NCBI GenBank assembly: GCA_034678345.1
Contig: JAXDBZ010000216.1
Location: 1-8,723, forward strand
From: JANXPZ01 sp034678345
GTDB taxonomy: Bacteria; Eisenbacteria; RBG-16-71-46
DNA length: 8,723 nt
Direction of reading: 5' to 3'
The first letter of the stretch is position 1. Each line of letters starts with the position of its first letter. The notes beneath the pieces are model-generated. The model was not told the origin of the DNA and made no database searches. It saw only the letters and a program-made list of their open reading frames with translations. The translations under genes and the position numbers were made by a program. Of this stretch, positions 1 to 7,500 are shown in pieces.

Positions 1-7
1 GCGATGA
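1..7 (+). other. Possible 3' end of an upstream gene overlapping the glycosyltransferase start
   Basis: Bases 4-7 read ATGA, so a TGA stop at 5-7 in another frame overlaps the ATG of the glycosyltransferase. This is the classic four-base overlap of translationally coupled genes. Only one codon (CGA, 2-4) of any upstream frame is visible, so an upstream gene is a guess from the geometry and from the tight packing in the rest of the window. No ribosome binding site for the glycosyltransferase can be judged because the window begins three bases before it. Confidence 0.25.
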
Positions 8-1137
8 GGGTCGCGCACCTCGACACGGGACGGAACTGGCGCGGGGGGCAGGCGCAGGTGCTCCACCTGCTGCGCGGCCTGGCCGCCCGCGGGCACGACG
101 TCCTGCTGCTGGCGCCGCGGGGTCCGCTGCTCGAGCGGGCGCGGGACGCGGGGATCGAGGCGCGGCCGTGGCGGCCGTGGACGGAGTGGGACGTCGCGGC
201 GGCGTGGCGCGCGGCGGGGGAACTGCGACGCTTCGCCCCGGACGTCGTCCACTGCCACAGCGCGCACGCGCACGCCACCGGCGTGCCGGCGGCGCGCCTG
301 GCCGGGGTGCCGGCCGTGGTGGTGTCGCGGCGGGTGGACTTCGCCGTGGCGGGCGGTCCGCTCAGCCGGCTCAAGTACCGCCTGCCGGTGGACCGCTACC
401 TGTGCATCAGCCGCGGCGTGATGGAGGTGATGCGTGCCGGCGGCGTGCCGGCGGCACGCCTCGCCCTGGTGCCGAGCGGCGTGGAGCTGCCGGCGGCGGG
501 ACGGCGCGAGCCGGCGCCGGGCGGCGCGGACCTGCGCGGGCTGCTCGGGGTGGGACCGGACACGCCGGTGGTGGGCACGGTGGCCGCCCTGGCTCCGCAC
601 AAGGACCACGCGACGCTGCTGCGCGCGGCGGCGCGGGTGACGGCGCGGCGCCCGGAGGTCCACTTCGCCTGGGTGGGCGAGGGCGAGTGCCGGGCCGCGC
701 TGGAGCGGTTGCGCGGCGAGCTCGGGCTCGAGCGCCACGTGCAGCTGCTGGGCTTCCGTGCCGACGCGCTCGGCCTGCTGGCGCAGTTCACCGTGTTCGC
801 GCTGTCCTCCCATCTCGAGGGCCTGTGCACCTCGCTGCTGGACGCGCAGTCGCTGGGCGTGCCGGTGGTGGCGACGGCGGTGGGCGGGGTGCCCGACGTC
901 GTGACGGACGGCCGCACCGGCCGTCTCGTGCCCGCCCGCGACCCGGCGGCGCTGGCCGAGGCGCTGCTCGGAGCGCTGGAGCGCCCGGAGGAGCGCCGCA
1001 GCTGGGCCGGGGCGGCACTCGTCTCCGTCCGGGAATTCGACGTCGCGCACATGGTGGAGCGCACGTTGGCCGAGTACGAGGCGGTGCTGCGCGACCGGCG
1101 CGGCGGGAGACCGGCCGGAACGACGGGCGAGGCTTGA
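4..1137 (+). CDS. GT4-family glycosyltransferase (GT-B fold)
   Basis: Predicted cytosolic or membrane-associated transferase that moves a sugar from an activated nucleotide donor to a growing glycan, probably for lipopolysaccharide or a surface polysaccharide. At 377 residues it has the normal length for the family. The N-terminal Rossmann-like domain (about 1-165) opens with a beta strand and the glycine-rich WRGGQ loop (residues 12-16), typical of GT4 acceptor domains, which also supports the ATG at base 4. The C-terminal donor domain (about 166-365) carries the HKD segment (199-201), whose lysine usually contacts the donor phosphate. It also has the EX7E-type signature, here Glu272 followed by Asp280 rather than Glu, and then a GVPVVAT segment. 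There is no signal peptide or membrane helix. Donor and acceptor cannot be told from sequence alone. The gene ends 58 bases before the RseP homologue and may share its operon. Confidence 0.92.
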   Translation: MRVAHLDTGRNWRGGQAQVLHLLRGLAARGHDVLLLAPRGPLLERARDAGIEARPWRPWTEWDVAAAWRAAGELRRFAPDVVHCHSAHAHATGVPAARLAGVPAVVVSRRVDFAVAGGPLSRLKYRLPVDRYLCISRGVMEVMRAGGVPAARLALVPSGVELPAAGRREPAPGGADLRGLLGVGPDTPVVGTVAALAPHKDHATLLRAAARVTARRPEVHFAWVGEGECRAALERLRGELGLERHVQLLGFRADALGLLAQFTVFALSSHLEGLCTSLLDAQSLGVPVVATAVGGVPDVVTDGRTGRLVPARDPAALAEALLGALERPEERRSWAGAALVSVREFDVAHMVERTLAEYEAVLRDRRGGRPAGTTGEA

Positions 1138-1145
1138 CCGGCCGG
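1111..1145 (+). other. Two CCGGCCGG palindromes that could pair as a stem-loop
   Basis: CCGGCCGG occurs at 1111-1118 and again at 1138-1145. Because the octamer is its own reverse complement, the two copies could form an eight-pair all-GC stem around a 19-base loop that contains the glycosyltransferase stop codon. No run of T follows, so it is not an ordinary intrinsic terminator. It could slow RNA polymerase, shield the transcript end, or be chance: the same octamer also appears inside rseP near 1677, as expected in DNA this GC-rich. Confidence 0.25.
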
Positions 1146-1163
1146 CGCGGTGCGGGATAGCCT
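1134..1163 (+). promoter_or_regulatory. Candidate sigma70-like promoter for the rseP-tamA-tamB cluster
   Basis: TTGACC at 1134-1139 matches five of six bases of the -35 consensus. It is followed, after an 18-base spacer, by TAGCCT at 1158-1163, which keeps the three most conserved -10 positions (T, A and the final T). Transcription would begin near base 1170, giving a leader of about 26 bases before the TTG start at 1196. The -35 overlaps the glycosyltransferase stop codon. Such matches can arise by chance, and the -10 is weak outside the core positions, so this is only a candidate. It is the one gap in the window large enough for a promoter. Confidence 0.3.
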
Positions 1164-1181
1164 GCGTCAGGAAGCGCTCTT

Positions 1182-1188
1182 AGGGGAG
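1182..1188 (+). promoter_or_regulatory. Ribosome binding site of rseP, deciding the TTG start
   Basis: AGGGGAG lies seven bases upstream of the TTG at 1196, an ideal Shine-Dalgarno spacing. The first in-frame ATG is at 1205, sixteen bases from the motif, which is too far for a normal start. The position therefore favours TTG as the initiation codon. Confidence 0.7.
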
Positions 1189-1195
1189 AACACTC

Positions 1196-2572
1196 TTGCA
1201 CTGGATGAGCCTGCTCAAGATCGTGGTGCCCGGTGTGGTCGTGCTGGGCATCGTCATCTTCGTCCACGAGCTGGGCCACTTCGTCATGGCCAAGCTGCGT
1301 GGGGTCCGGGTCGTGGCCTTCTCGATGGGCTTCGGGCCGGCGCTGTGGAAGCGACGGCACGGGGACACCGAGTACCGGCTGGCGTGGTTCCCGCTCGGGG
1401 GCTACGTGCAGATGGCCGGGGACAGCCCCAACGAGGACGGCAGTATGCCGGCCGGCGGCCGCGAGGAGTACCTCTCGCATCCGTGGTTCGGGCGCGTCCT
1501 CATCGCGCTGGCGGGCCCGGCCGCGAACCTCGTGGCGGCGTTCGTGGTGATGGTGCTGGTGGCGCTGGTGGGCGTGCGCTACCCGGACTTCCCCAGCGAG
1601 CTGGGAGCCACGGCCGACACGAGCCGCGCCTACGCGGCCGGCCTGCGCGCCGGCGACCGCATCGTCGAGGTGGCCGGCCGGCCGGTCGCCTCGTGGATCG
1701 GCATCTACGTCGCCAGCGAGCACGCGCCGAAGGGGACCGATCTCCCGATGGTCGTGGAGCGCGGCGGCCGGCGCCTCGCGCTCGCGGTCCCGGCCGGGGA
1801 GCGCGCGGCCGTGCTGGGCGGACTGCGGCGCCCGCCCGACCCACCGGTGGTCGGCGTGGTCATGACCGGGATGCCGGCCTACAAGGCCGGGATCCAGGAG
1901 GGCGACCGGATCCTGGCGGTGAACGGGCGGGCGGTGACGGTCTGGGAGGAGCTGCCGGCCGCGCTGGGCGGCCAGGTGGACCGCCCGGTCGTGCTCCGCA
2001 TCCAGCGGGGCGGGAGCACGTTCGATCTGACCGTGACGCCGATGAGCTCCGGCGAGGGCAGCAGCGGGAAGATCGGCATCGAACCGCCCCGGCGCGGCGT
2101 CTACGTGGAGCGCCACGGTCTGCTCGAGTCGCTGGACCTGGGCTTCCGCGCCACCGGCGCCCTGGTGGCGAGCGTGTACGGCGGCATGTGGCTCACGGTG
2201 AGCCGGCCGCTCTATTACCGCGAGTACCTGGGCGGGCCGCTCTTCATCGCGCAGGCCGCCAGCGAGAACGCGCGGCGCGGGGCCGACTCGTTCCTGCAGT
2301 TCCTCGCCATGATCAACGTCGCCATCATGGCCTTCAACCTGCTCCCGCTCCCCATCCTGGACGGCGGGCACGTGGTGCTGGCCCTGCTCCAGGCGGTGCG
2401 GCGCAAGGCCATCTCGACCCGGGGCTACCTGCGCTTCCAGAAGGCCGGACTGATCGTCATCGGCGCGCTCTTCCTCATCATCCTGGCGAACGATCCCCTG
2501 CGCATCGTGCAGCGCCACCAGGCACTGAACAAGGCTCCCCAGGAGCGGACGGTTGCCCCGTCGCCACCCTAG
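1196..2572 (+). CDS. rseP: RseP-type site-2 zinc metalloprotease with two PDZ domains
   Basis: Inner-membrane intramembrane protease (M50 family), known elsewhere to cut anti-sigma factors such as RseA during envelope stress and to clear remnant signal peptides. The first membrane helix (about 9-28) carries the zinc-binding HELGH motif at residues 24-28, with Glu25 as catalytic base. The conserved LGG and GPxxN (107-111) motifs follow, with a second helix from about 97 to 127. Two PDZ domains lie at about 125-205 and 218-285, each with the GDRI core strand. The LDGGH motif (388-392) in the third hydrophobic segment (about 366-402) supplies the third zinc ligand, Asp389. A last helix spans about 417-437. 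The length, 458 residues, and the double PDZ match Escherichia coli RseP. The TTG start is chosen because of the well-spaced AGGGGAG upstream; ATG at 1205 is the alternative, three residues shorter. The 3' end overlaps the next gene by 20 bases. No anti-sigma or sigma gene is visible here, so the substrate is unknown. Confidence 0.95.
   Translation: MHWMSLLKIVVPGVVVLGIVIFVHELGHFVMAKLRGVRVVAFSMGFGPALWKRRHGDTEYRLAWFPLGGYVQMAGDSPNEDGSMPAGGREEYLSHPWFGRVLIALAGPAANLVAAFVVMVLVALVGVRYPDFPSELGATADTSRAYAAGLRAGDRIVEVAGRPVASWIGIYVASEHAPKGTDLPMVVERGGRRLALAVPAGERAAVLGGLRRPPDPPVVGVVMTGMPAYKAGIQEGDRILAVNGRAVTVWEELPAALGGQVDRPVVLRIQRGGSTFDLTVTPMSSGEGSSGKIGIEPPRRGVYVERHGLLESLDLGFRATGALVASVYGGMWLTVSRPLYYREYLGGPLFIAQAASENARRGADSFLQFLAMINVAIMAFNLLPLPILDGGHVVLALLQAVRRKAISTRGYLRFQKAGLIVIGALFLIILANDPLRIVQRHQALNKAPQERTVAPSPP
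2541..2545 (+). promoter_or_regulatory. Ribosome binding site of the Omp85/TamA-like gene, inside rseP
   Basis: AGGAG sits within the last codons of rseP, seven bases before the TTG at 2553. It repeats the spacing seen for rseP and supports the TTG start. Placement inside the upstream gene suggests translational coupling. Confidence 0.65.
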
Positions 2573-4520
2573 GCTCGGCCGCCGGGACGCGCTCCGGGCG
2601 GCTGCCGCGCTCGCCGCGGTCCTGCTCGGGGTGCCCGGGACGGTCGCGGCCCGCAGCGACCTCGAGAGCCAGCTGAAGTCCGTGGTCTCGGTGGAGCTGC
2701 GCGGCCGGCGCGCGGTCGCCCGCCGCGACATCCACGAGGTGCTCAAGACGCGGCCGCCCTCGATCTGGCCCTGGGGCGAGCGGCGGAGCCTGCGCGCCGA
2801 CTTCCTCAAGTCGGACTGCCAGGCGATCGAGCTGCTCTACCGGCAGCACGGCCACCTCGACGCGCGCGTGCGCGACAGCCTGGTGCAGACCCGCGACCCG
2901 CACGAGGTCCGCGTGCTCTTCCTGATCGACGAGGGGCCGTGCTCGCGCATCGCGACGGTGTCGTTCGAGGGGCTGGCGGCCGTGCCGCCCGAGGCCCTGC
3001 GCCGCGCGCTCTACGCGCGGCCGCGGCGTCCCTTCAACCCGGCCTTCCTGCTCGGGGACACGGCCATCATCGCCCGGCAGGCGGGCGAGCGCGGCCACCT
3101 GCCGCGGGTGGTCGGCACGGCGCGGCGCGACGAGCGCGACTCGCTGCAGGTGCACGTGACCTACCGCGTGGACGAGGGCCCGCTCTACCGCGTGGGCGAG
3201 GTGCACCTGGCGGAGGCCGGGCGGCTGCGGGTGCGCGAGCGGCACGTGCGGCGGGAGCTCCTGCTGCGGCCCGGCAGCGTCTTCCGCCTGTCGCGGGTGG
3301 AGGAGTCCGAGGAGCGCCTCTACGAGACGGGCTACTTCAGCGAGGTGCAGATCACGCCGCAGCCCGACCCGGTGGCGGCGCGCATGGACTTCCTCGTGCA
3401 CGTGCGCGAGCGCAAGCCGCGCTGGCTGGACGCCGGCATCGGCAGCGGCACCCAGGAGCGGCTGCGCGTGGTCGGGGAGTGGGGCCACCGCAGCCTGGGG
3501 CGCCTCGGGCTGCCCGGTTACCTGGGCGCCCAGCTGGCGCTCGACAAGCGCGCCGACCTGAAGCGCTTCCTGCTCCTGCGCGGCGAGGCCGGCCTGGTGG
3601 CACCCTGGCTGTTCGGCACGCGCAACCGCTCGCAGCTGACGGTGTACGCCGAGAGGCGCCGCGACTTCCGCATCGACACCCTGGAGATCGCCAAGCAGGG
3701 CCACGGCGTCACCTTCCAGGTGCAGCGGACGTTCGGGCGCCGCACCTACGTGCGCCTCACGCAGGACAACGCCTGGGTCACCGACCAGGACGTCAAGTTC
3801 CTCGACCCCGCGCTGCCGGACGCCTACCGCGACAGCGTGCGCCGGGAGTTCCTGCCCTCGTACTCCACGCACCGGCTGCAGCTGTCCGGGGAGCGCGACC
3901 GCCGCGACAACCCCCTGCTCACCACGCGGGGGGGCCTGCAGGTCGCCTCGGCGGAGGTGGCCGGAGGTCCGTTCAAGGGCTCGACCAGCTTCACGAAGTT
4001 CCAGGCGACGGCGTCCTGGTTCACGCCGGCGCGTCGGGCGGGCTGGGTGCTGGCCACGCGGGTGCGCGGTGGGGTGGTGAAGCCCTTCGGCGAGCGCAAG
4101 GACTTCGTGCCCAGCGCCGCGGTGGACCGCGAGGTGGCGCGGGTGCCCACCGAGGACGTGTTCCGCCTCGGCGGGGTGAACTCGGTGCGGGGCTACGCCG
4201 AGAACGAGATCGCCAGCACGGGAGGCCTGGCGCTGCTGAGCGGGAACGTCGAGCTGCGCGTGCCGGTGGTGGGCCTGTTCGGCCTCGAGCTGTACGTGGA
4301 CGCGGGCAACGTCTGGACGCGTCCCGAGTTCATCCGCATGTCGGACTTCGTCCCGCGCCTCGGCCGGGCGCAGCTCGACGCCGGGGACGTCCGCTACGTC
4401 TACGGCGTGGGCGGGCGCTTCAACCTGGCCTTCGCGCCGGTTCGCCTCGACGTGACCTGGGGCGCCGAGCGCGGCCACCGCCGCGGCGCGGTGCAGTTCG
4501 CCGTGGGCCCCTCCTTCTGA
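2553..4520 (+). CDS. tamA: Omp85-family outer-membrane protein with three POTRA domains, TamA-like
   Basis: Outer-membrane beta-barrel protein of the BamA/TamA family, which helps insert other barrel proteins. Residues 1-34 form an export signal: a basic stretch with RR at 10-11, a hydrophobic core, and a likely cleavage after the VAA at 31-33. Three POTRA-type modules follow at about 44-129, 130-211 and 212-288, each with the helix pattern ending in a glycine turn (for example YETGYF in the third). The barrel domain (bacterial surface antigen, about 289-655) contains the VRGY motif at 545-548, the family's conserved loop-6 signature. It ends in phenylalanine within an alternating C-terminal strand, as expected for a barrel insertion signal. 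Three POTRAs and adjacency to tamB favour TamA (E. coli TamA 577 residues, three POTRAs) over BamA (five POTRAs). A BamA doing both jobs cannot be excluded, because some phyla pair tamB with bamA. The TTG start gives a complete signal peptide; no ATG lies between it and the signal core. Only two cysteines occur, at 89 and 130. Confidence 0.9.
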   Translation: MPRRHPRLGRRDALRAAAALAAVLLGVPGTVAARSDLESQLKSVVSVELRGRRAVARRDIHEVLKTRPPSIWPWGERRSLRADFLKSDCQAIELLYRQHGHLDARVRDSLVQTRDPHEVRVLFLIDEGPCSRIATVSFEGLAAVPPEALRRALYARPRRPFNPAFLLGDTAIIARQAGERGHLPRVVGTARRDERDSLQVHVTYRVDEGPLYRVGEVHLAEAGRLRVRERHVRRELLLRPGSVFRLSRVEESEERLYETGYFSEVQITPQPDPVAARMDFLVHVRERKPRWLDAGIGSGTQERLRVVGEWGHRSLGRLGLPGYLGAQLALDKRADLKRFLLLRGEAGLVAPWLFGTRNRSQLTVYAERRRDFRIDTLEIAKQGHGVTFQVQRTFGRRTYVRLTQDNAWVTDQDVKFLDPALPDAYRDSVRREFLPSYSTHRLQLSGERDRRDNPLLTTRGGLQVASAEVAGGPFKGSTSFTKFQATASWFTPARRAGWVLATRVRGGVVKPFGERKDFVPSAAVDREVARVPTEDVFRLGGVNSVRGYAENEIASTGGLALLSGNVELRVPVVGLFGLELYVDAGNVWTRPEFIRMSDFVPRLGRAQLDAGDVRYVYGVGGRFNLAFAPVRLDVTWGAERGHRRGAVQFAVGPSF

Positions 4521-4525
4521 CCGCC

Positions 4526-7500
4526 ATGGAACCCCGCGATCCCCGCGACCCGCACGAGGCCCCGGAACCGGCGCCGGGGGTGCCGCACCACGAGACGGTG
4601 GTGGAGGCCGTGCGCGAGGAGGTGCGCGAGCTCCACGACCGGGTCGAGGACGCCGTCGAGCACGCGCTACCCCCGCGGGCGCGCCGTTCCGCGGGCCGCA
4701 TCGCCTGGCTCATCGTGCTCGGCGCGCTCGGCCTCGTCATCGTGGCGGCCTCGGTGGTGCTGCTCTGGCTGACGCGGCACACCGAGTACGTCGCGGGGCA
4801 CCTGACGGTGGTGGTGAATCGCGTGCTGGCGGACCACAGCGACGTCGTGCTCGAGGTGAAGGACGTGCGCGGCAACCCGTTCCGCAGCGTGCGCATCGTC
4901 GAGCCGCGCCTGCGCTTCCGCGACAGCCGCGGGCCGGCCCTGCTCGAGGCGCGGGCGATGTCGCTGAGCTACGCCCCCTGGGACCTGGCCTTCGGTCGCA
5001 CGCGCTCGCTCGAGGTGCGGTTCGAGCAGCCGGTGGTGCGGCTGACGCGCGGCCCGGACGGGGCGCTGCGGCTGCCGGGCTGGCACGCCGGGCCGCGGCG
5101 GGTCGGGCCGTCGCGGGTGTTCGACGTGCGCCTCACCCTGGCCGACGGGGTGATCGAGACGCCCGACACGAACCAGGCGGTGCGGGGGCTCGAACTGGTG
5201 GCGCGGGCCCGGATCGGCGCGGGCGACGAGTTCGAGGTGGAACGCATGCGGTGGGCGCGCGGGCCGTGGGGAAGCCGGCTCGAGGAGCTGCGCGGCCGCT
5301 TCAGCGCCGGGGACAGCGCGCGCTTCGTGCTGGAGCGGCTGCGCACCGGCGACCTCGACGTGTCGGCGAGGGGCGGATGGCGTGCCGGGGCGGGGGCGCG
5401 CTTCGCGCACGTCGAGCTGAAACGGCTGCGCTGGAGCTGGCTGGCGAAGGTGTTCGCCAACGATCTGTTCGACGTGTCGGGTGAGGGTGCCGGGCGCTTC
5501 GACGTCCGCATCGATCGCGGGTTGTCGGGCACGGGGGTGGCGGAGGCGTTGTGGGACAGCGTCCCCCTGCAGGCGCGTGCCGACTTCCGTTGGCGGGCCG
5601 GGCGCCTCAGCGTCGGGCCGCTGGTGGGGGACTCGCCGGCCGGAGGCTTCGACGGGCGCGTCGTTTACACCGCGAACGACCTGGACGTGACCGGTCAGGT
5701 CACGCACGGGGACCCCGTCCACTGGCACGCCCTCGGCCTGCCCGGCTGGCCATCGGGCGACGTGACGGGACGGATGCACTACTGGTCGTGGCGGCGGGAG
5801 CCAGCGGGATCCCGCTTCCAGGCGACGCTGGGCGGTTCCCTGCTGGCCGGCTGGCGGGCGGATTCGGCGGTGGTGGACGTGGACGCGCCCTCGGGAGCTC
5901 CGGGCAGGTTCACGGTGGCCCTGTGGCGCCGGGGCGGCCGGGTGGACCTCGAGGCCGACATGGAGGACGGGGCCTGGCGTGGCGAGTGGAAGGCCGAGCG
6001 CTTCCCGCTCGACGAGTGGCCCGATGGGCGCGCCAGCGGCATCCGCGGGGAGCTGGCCGAGGGGGCCGGGACGGTCGAGAGCCTCGGCGGCGGGCTGGAG
6101 GTCACGGGGACGCTGGCCGGAAGTCCGGTCTCGTGGCTGGGCATCGAGGCCGCCTCGTGGTCCCTTGCGGGCGTGCGCGGCGCGTTGTTGCCGCTGCCCG
6201 ACCTCGCGCTGCCGGAGGTGCGTCTGAGGGACGTGATGTACCTCGGTGTGCATTTCGACAGCGCCCGGGCGCGCGTGCGCGTGGGGAACGAGGCGGCGTG
6301 GCTGGACGAAGTCGTGGCCATGGCCGGCGACACCGTGGTGACGGTGGCGGGCGACTGCCGCTGGGGACGGGAGGGCTGGACCACGACCCTCGGCCGCGCC
6401 GAGGCCCGCAGCCGGCAGTTCGACTGGGTGGCGGAGGGCCCGCTGGAACTGGCGGGCGACGCCGAGGGCGTGACGTTCCGTCGCTTCGCCGCGCGCGACA
6501 GCGCCGCGCGCATCGAGGTGACCGGCCGGTGGGCCGTGCCGGGGGGCAGCTACGACTGGACCGGCCGGGGAACGGGTCTCGAGCTGGGCCGGCTCGGCCT
6601 GCCGCTCGAGTGGGAGCTGAGCGGCACTGCGGACGCGGCCTTGCGGGTGACCGGGCGGGCGGGCGATCCGCGCTGGGCCTTCGAGGCGCAGGCGCGGCGG
6701 CCCGGTGCGCGCGGGCACCGCGGCGATTCGGCGCGCATCGTGCTGGCCGGCGGTCCCGGGAACCTCGAGGTGCGCGACTTCGAGTACCGGCTGGGCGAAG
6801 GCTCGCTGCGGGGCGAGGTGGCGTTCGACGGGACGCGGGAGGCCTGGCCGGACACGCTGACGGCGCCGGGCGTGCAGGGCTGGCTGGCGACGGCCTCGTC
6901 CTGGCGCGGCCGGCTGAGCGCCGCGGCCTTCCCGCTCGACCGCCTCGACCGGCTCGTGCCGGCGGCGCGCGGGTTGTCCGGACGCCTGGCGGGGGTGATG
7001 GAGCTGGCAGGACGGCCGGGGGCCCCCGTGCTGGACGTGCGGGCGGAGGCGGCGCCGCTCGGGCGCGACAGCCTGGTCGCCGACCGCGTGACCCTGCGCG
7101 CGCGCTACGGCGACGAGCGCCTCGAGGTGCCCGAGCTGCGCCTGACGCGCGGCGGCGCCGTGTCCACCGCGAGCGGCAGCATGCCCCTGCGCCTGGGGCT
7201 GGGGGCGCTGCCGGCGCTGCCCGAGGCGCCGATGAGCTGGACGCTGGACCTGGCCGACCTGGACCTCGCCGTGCTCCCGGAGCTGGCGCCGCAGCTGGCG
7301 GCCGCGCGGGGCCGCCTCGAGCTGCACGCGACCGTGGCGGGCACGCCGCAGCGCCCCGACCTGCGGGGCACGGCATCGGTGCACGACGGCGAGGCTCTCA
7401 TCGTCGGCCGCAGCGAGCTGATCACCGGGTTGCGGGCGGACTTCCGCCTGGACGAGACGCGCATCACCATGGACAGCCTGTTCGCGCGCTCCGGGCGCCG

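Noticed and set aside
1111..1151. Intrinsic terminator after the glycosyltransferase
   Set aside because: A GC stem can be drawn but there is no following T run, so it does not meet the pattern of an intrinsic terminator.
168..1160. Alternative + frame open for 330 codons over the glycosyltransferase
   Set aside because: Arg/Gly/Ala-rich shadow frame; the GT4 motifs lie in the frame starting at base 4.
1150..2676. Alternative + frame open for 508 codons over rseP
   Set aside because: It overlaps the well-supported rseP frame entirely and its translation is arginine- and glycine-rich without motifs.
788..2809. Minus-strand open frame spanning parts of three genes
   Set aside because: It crosses the borders of the glycosyltransferase, rseP and tamA genes and its translation is low-complexity; it is a shadow of high GC content.
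2478..4478. Minus-strand open frame of 666 codons opposite tamA
   Set aside because: Compositional shadow with His, Arg, Ala and Pro bias and no domain; the + strand has POTRA modules and the VRGY barrel motif.
2939..4525. Upstream in-frame extension of tamB through the tamA gene
   Set aside because: The 529 extra residues are Ala/Gly/Arg/Pro-rich junk in a second frame of tamA. The ATG at 4526 right after the tamA stop gives a sensible N-terminus and membrane anchor.
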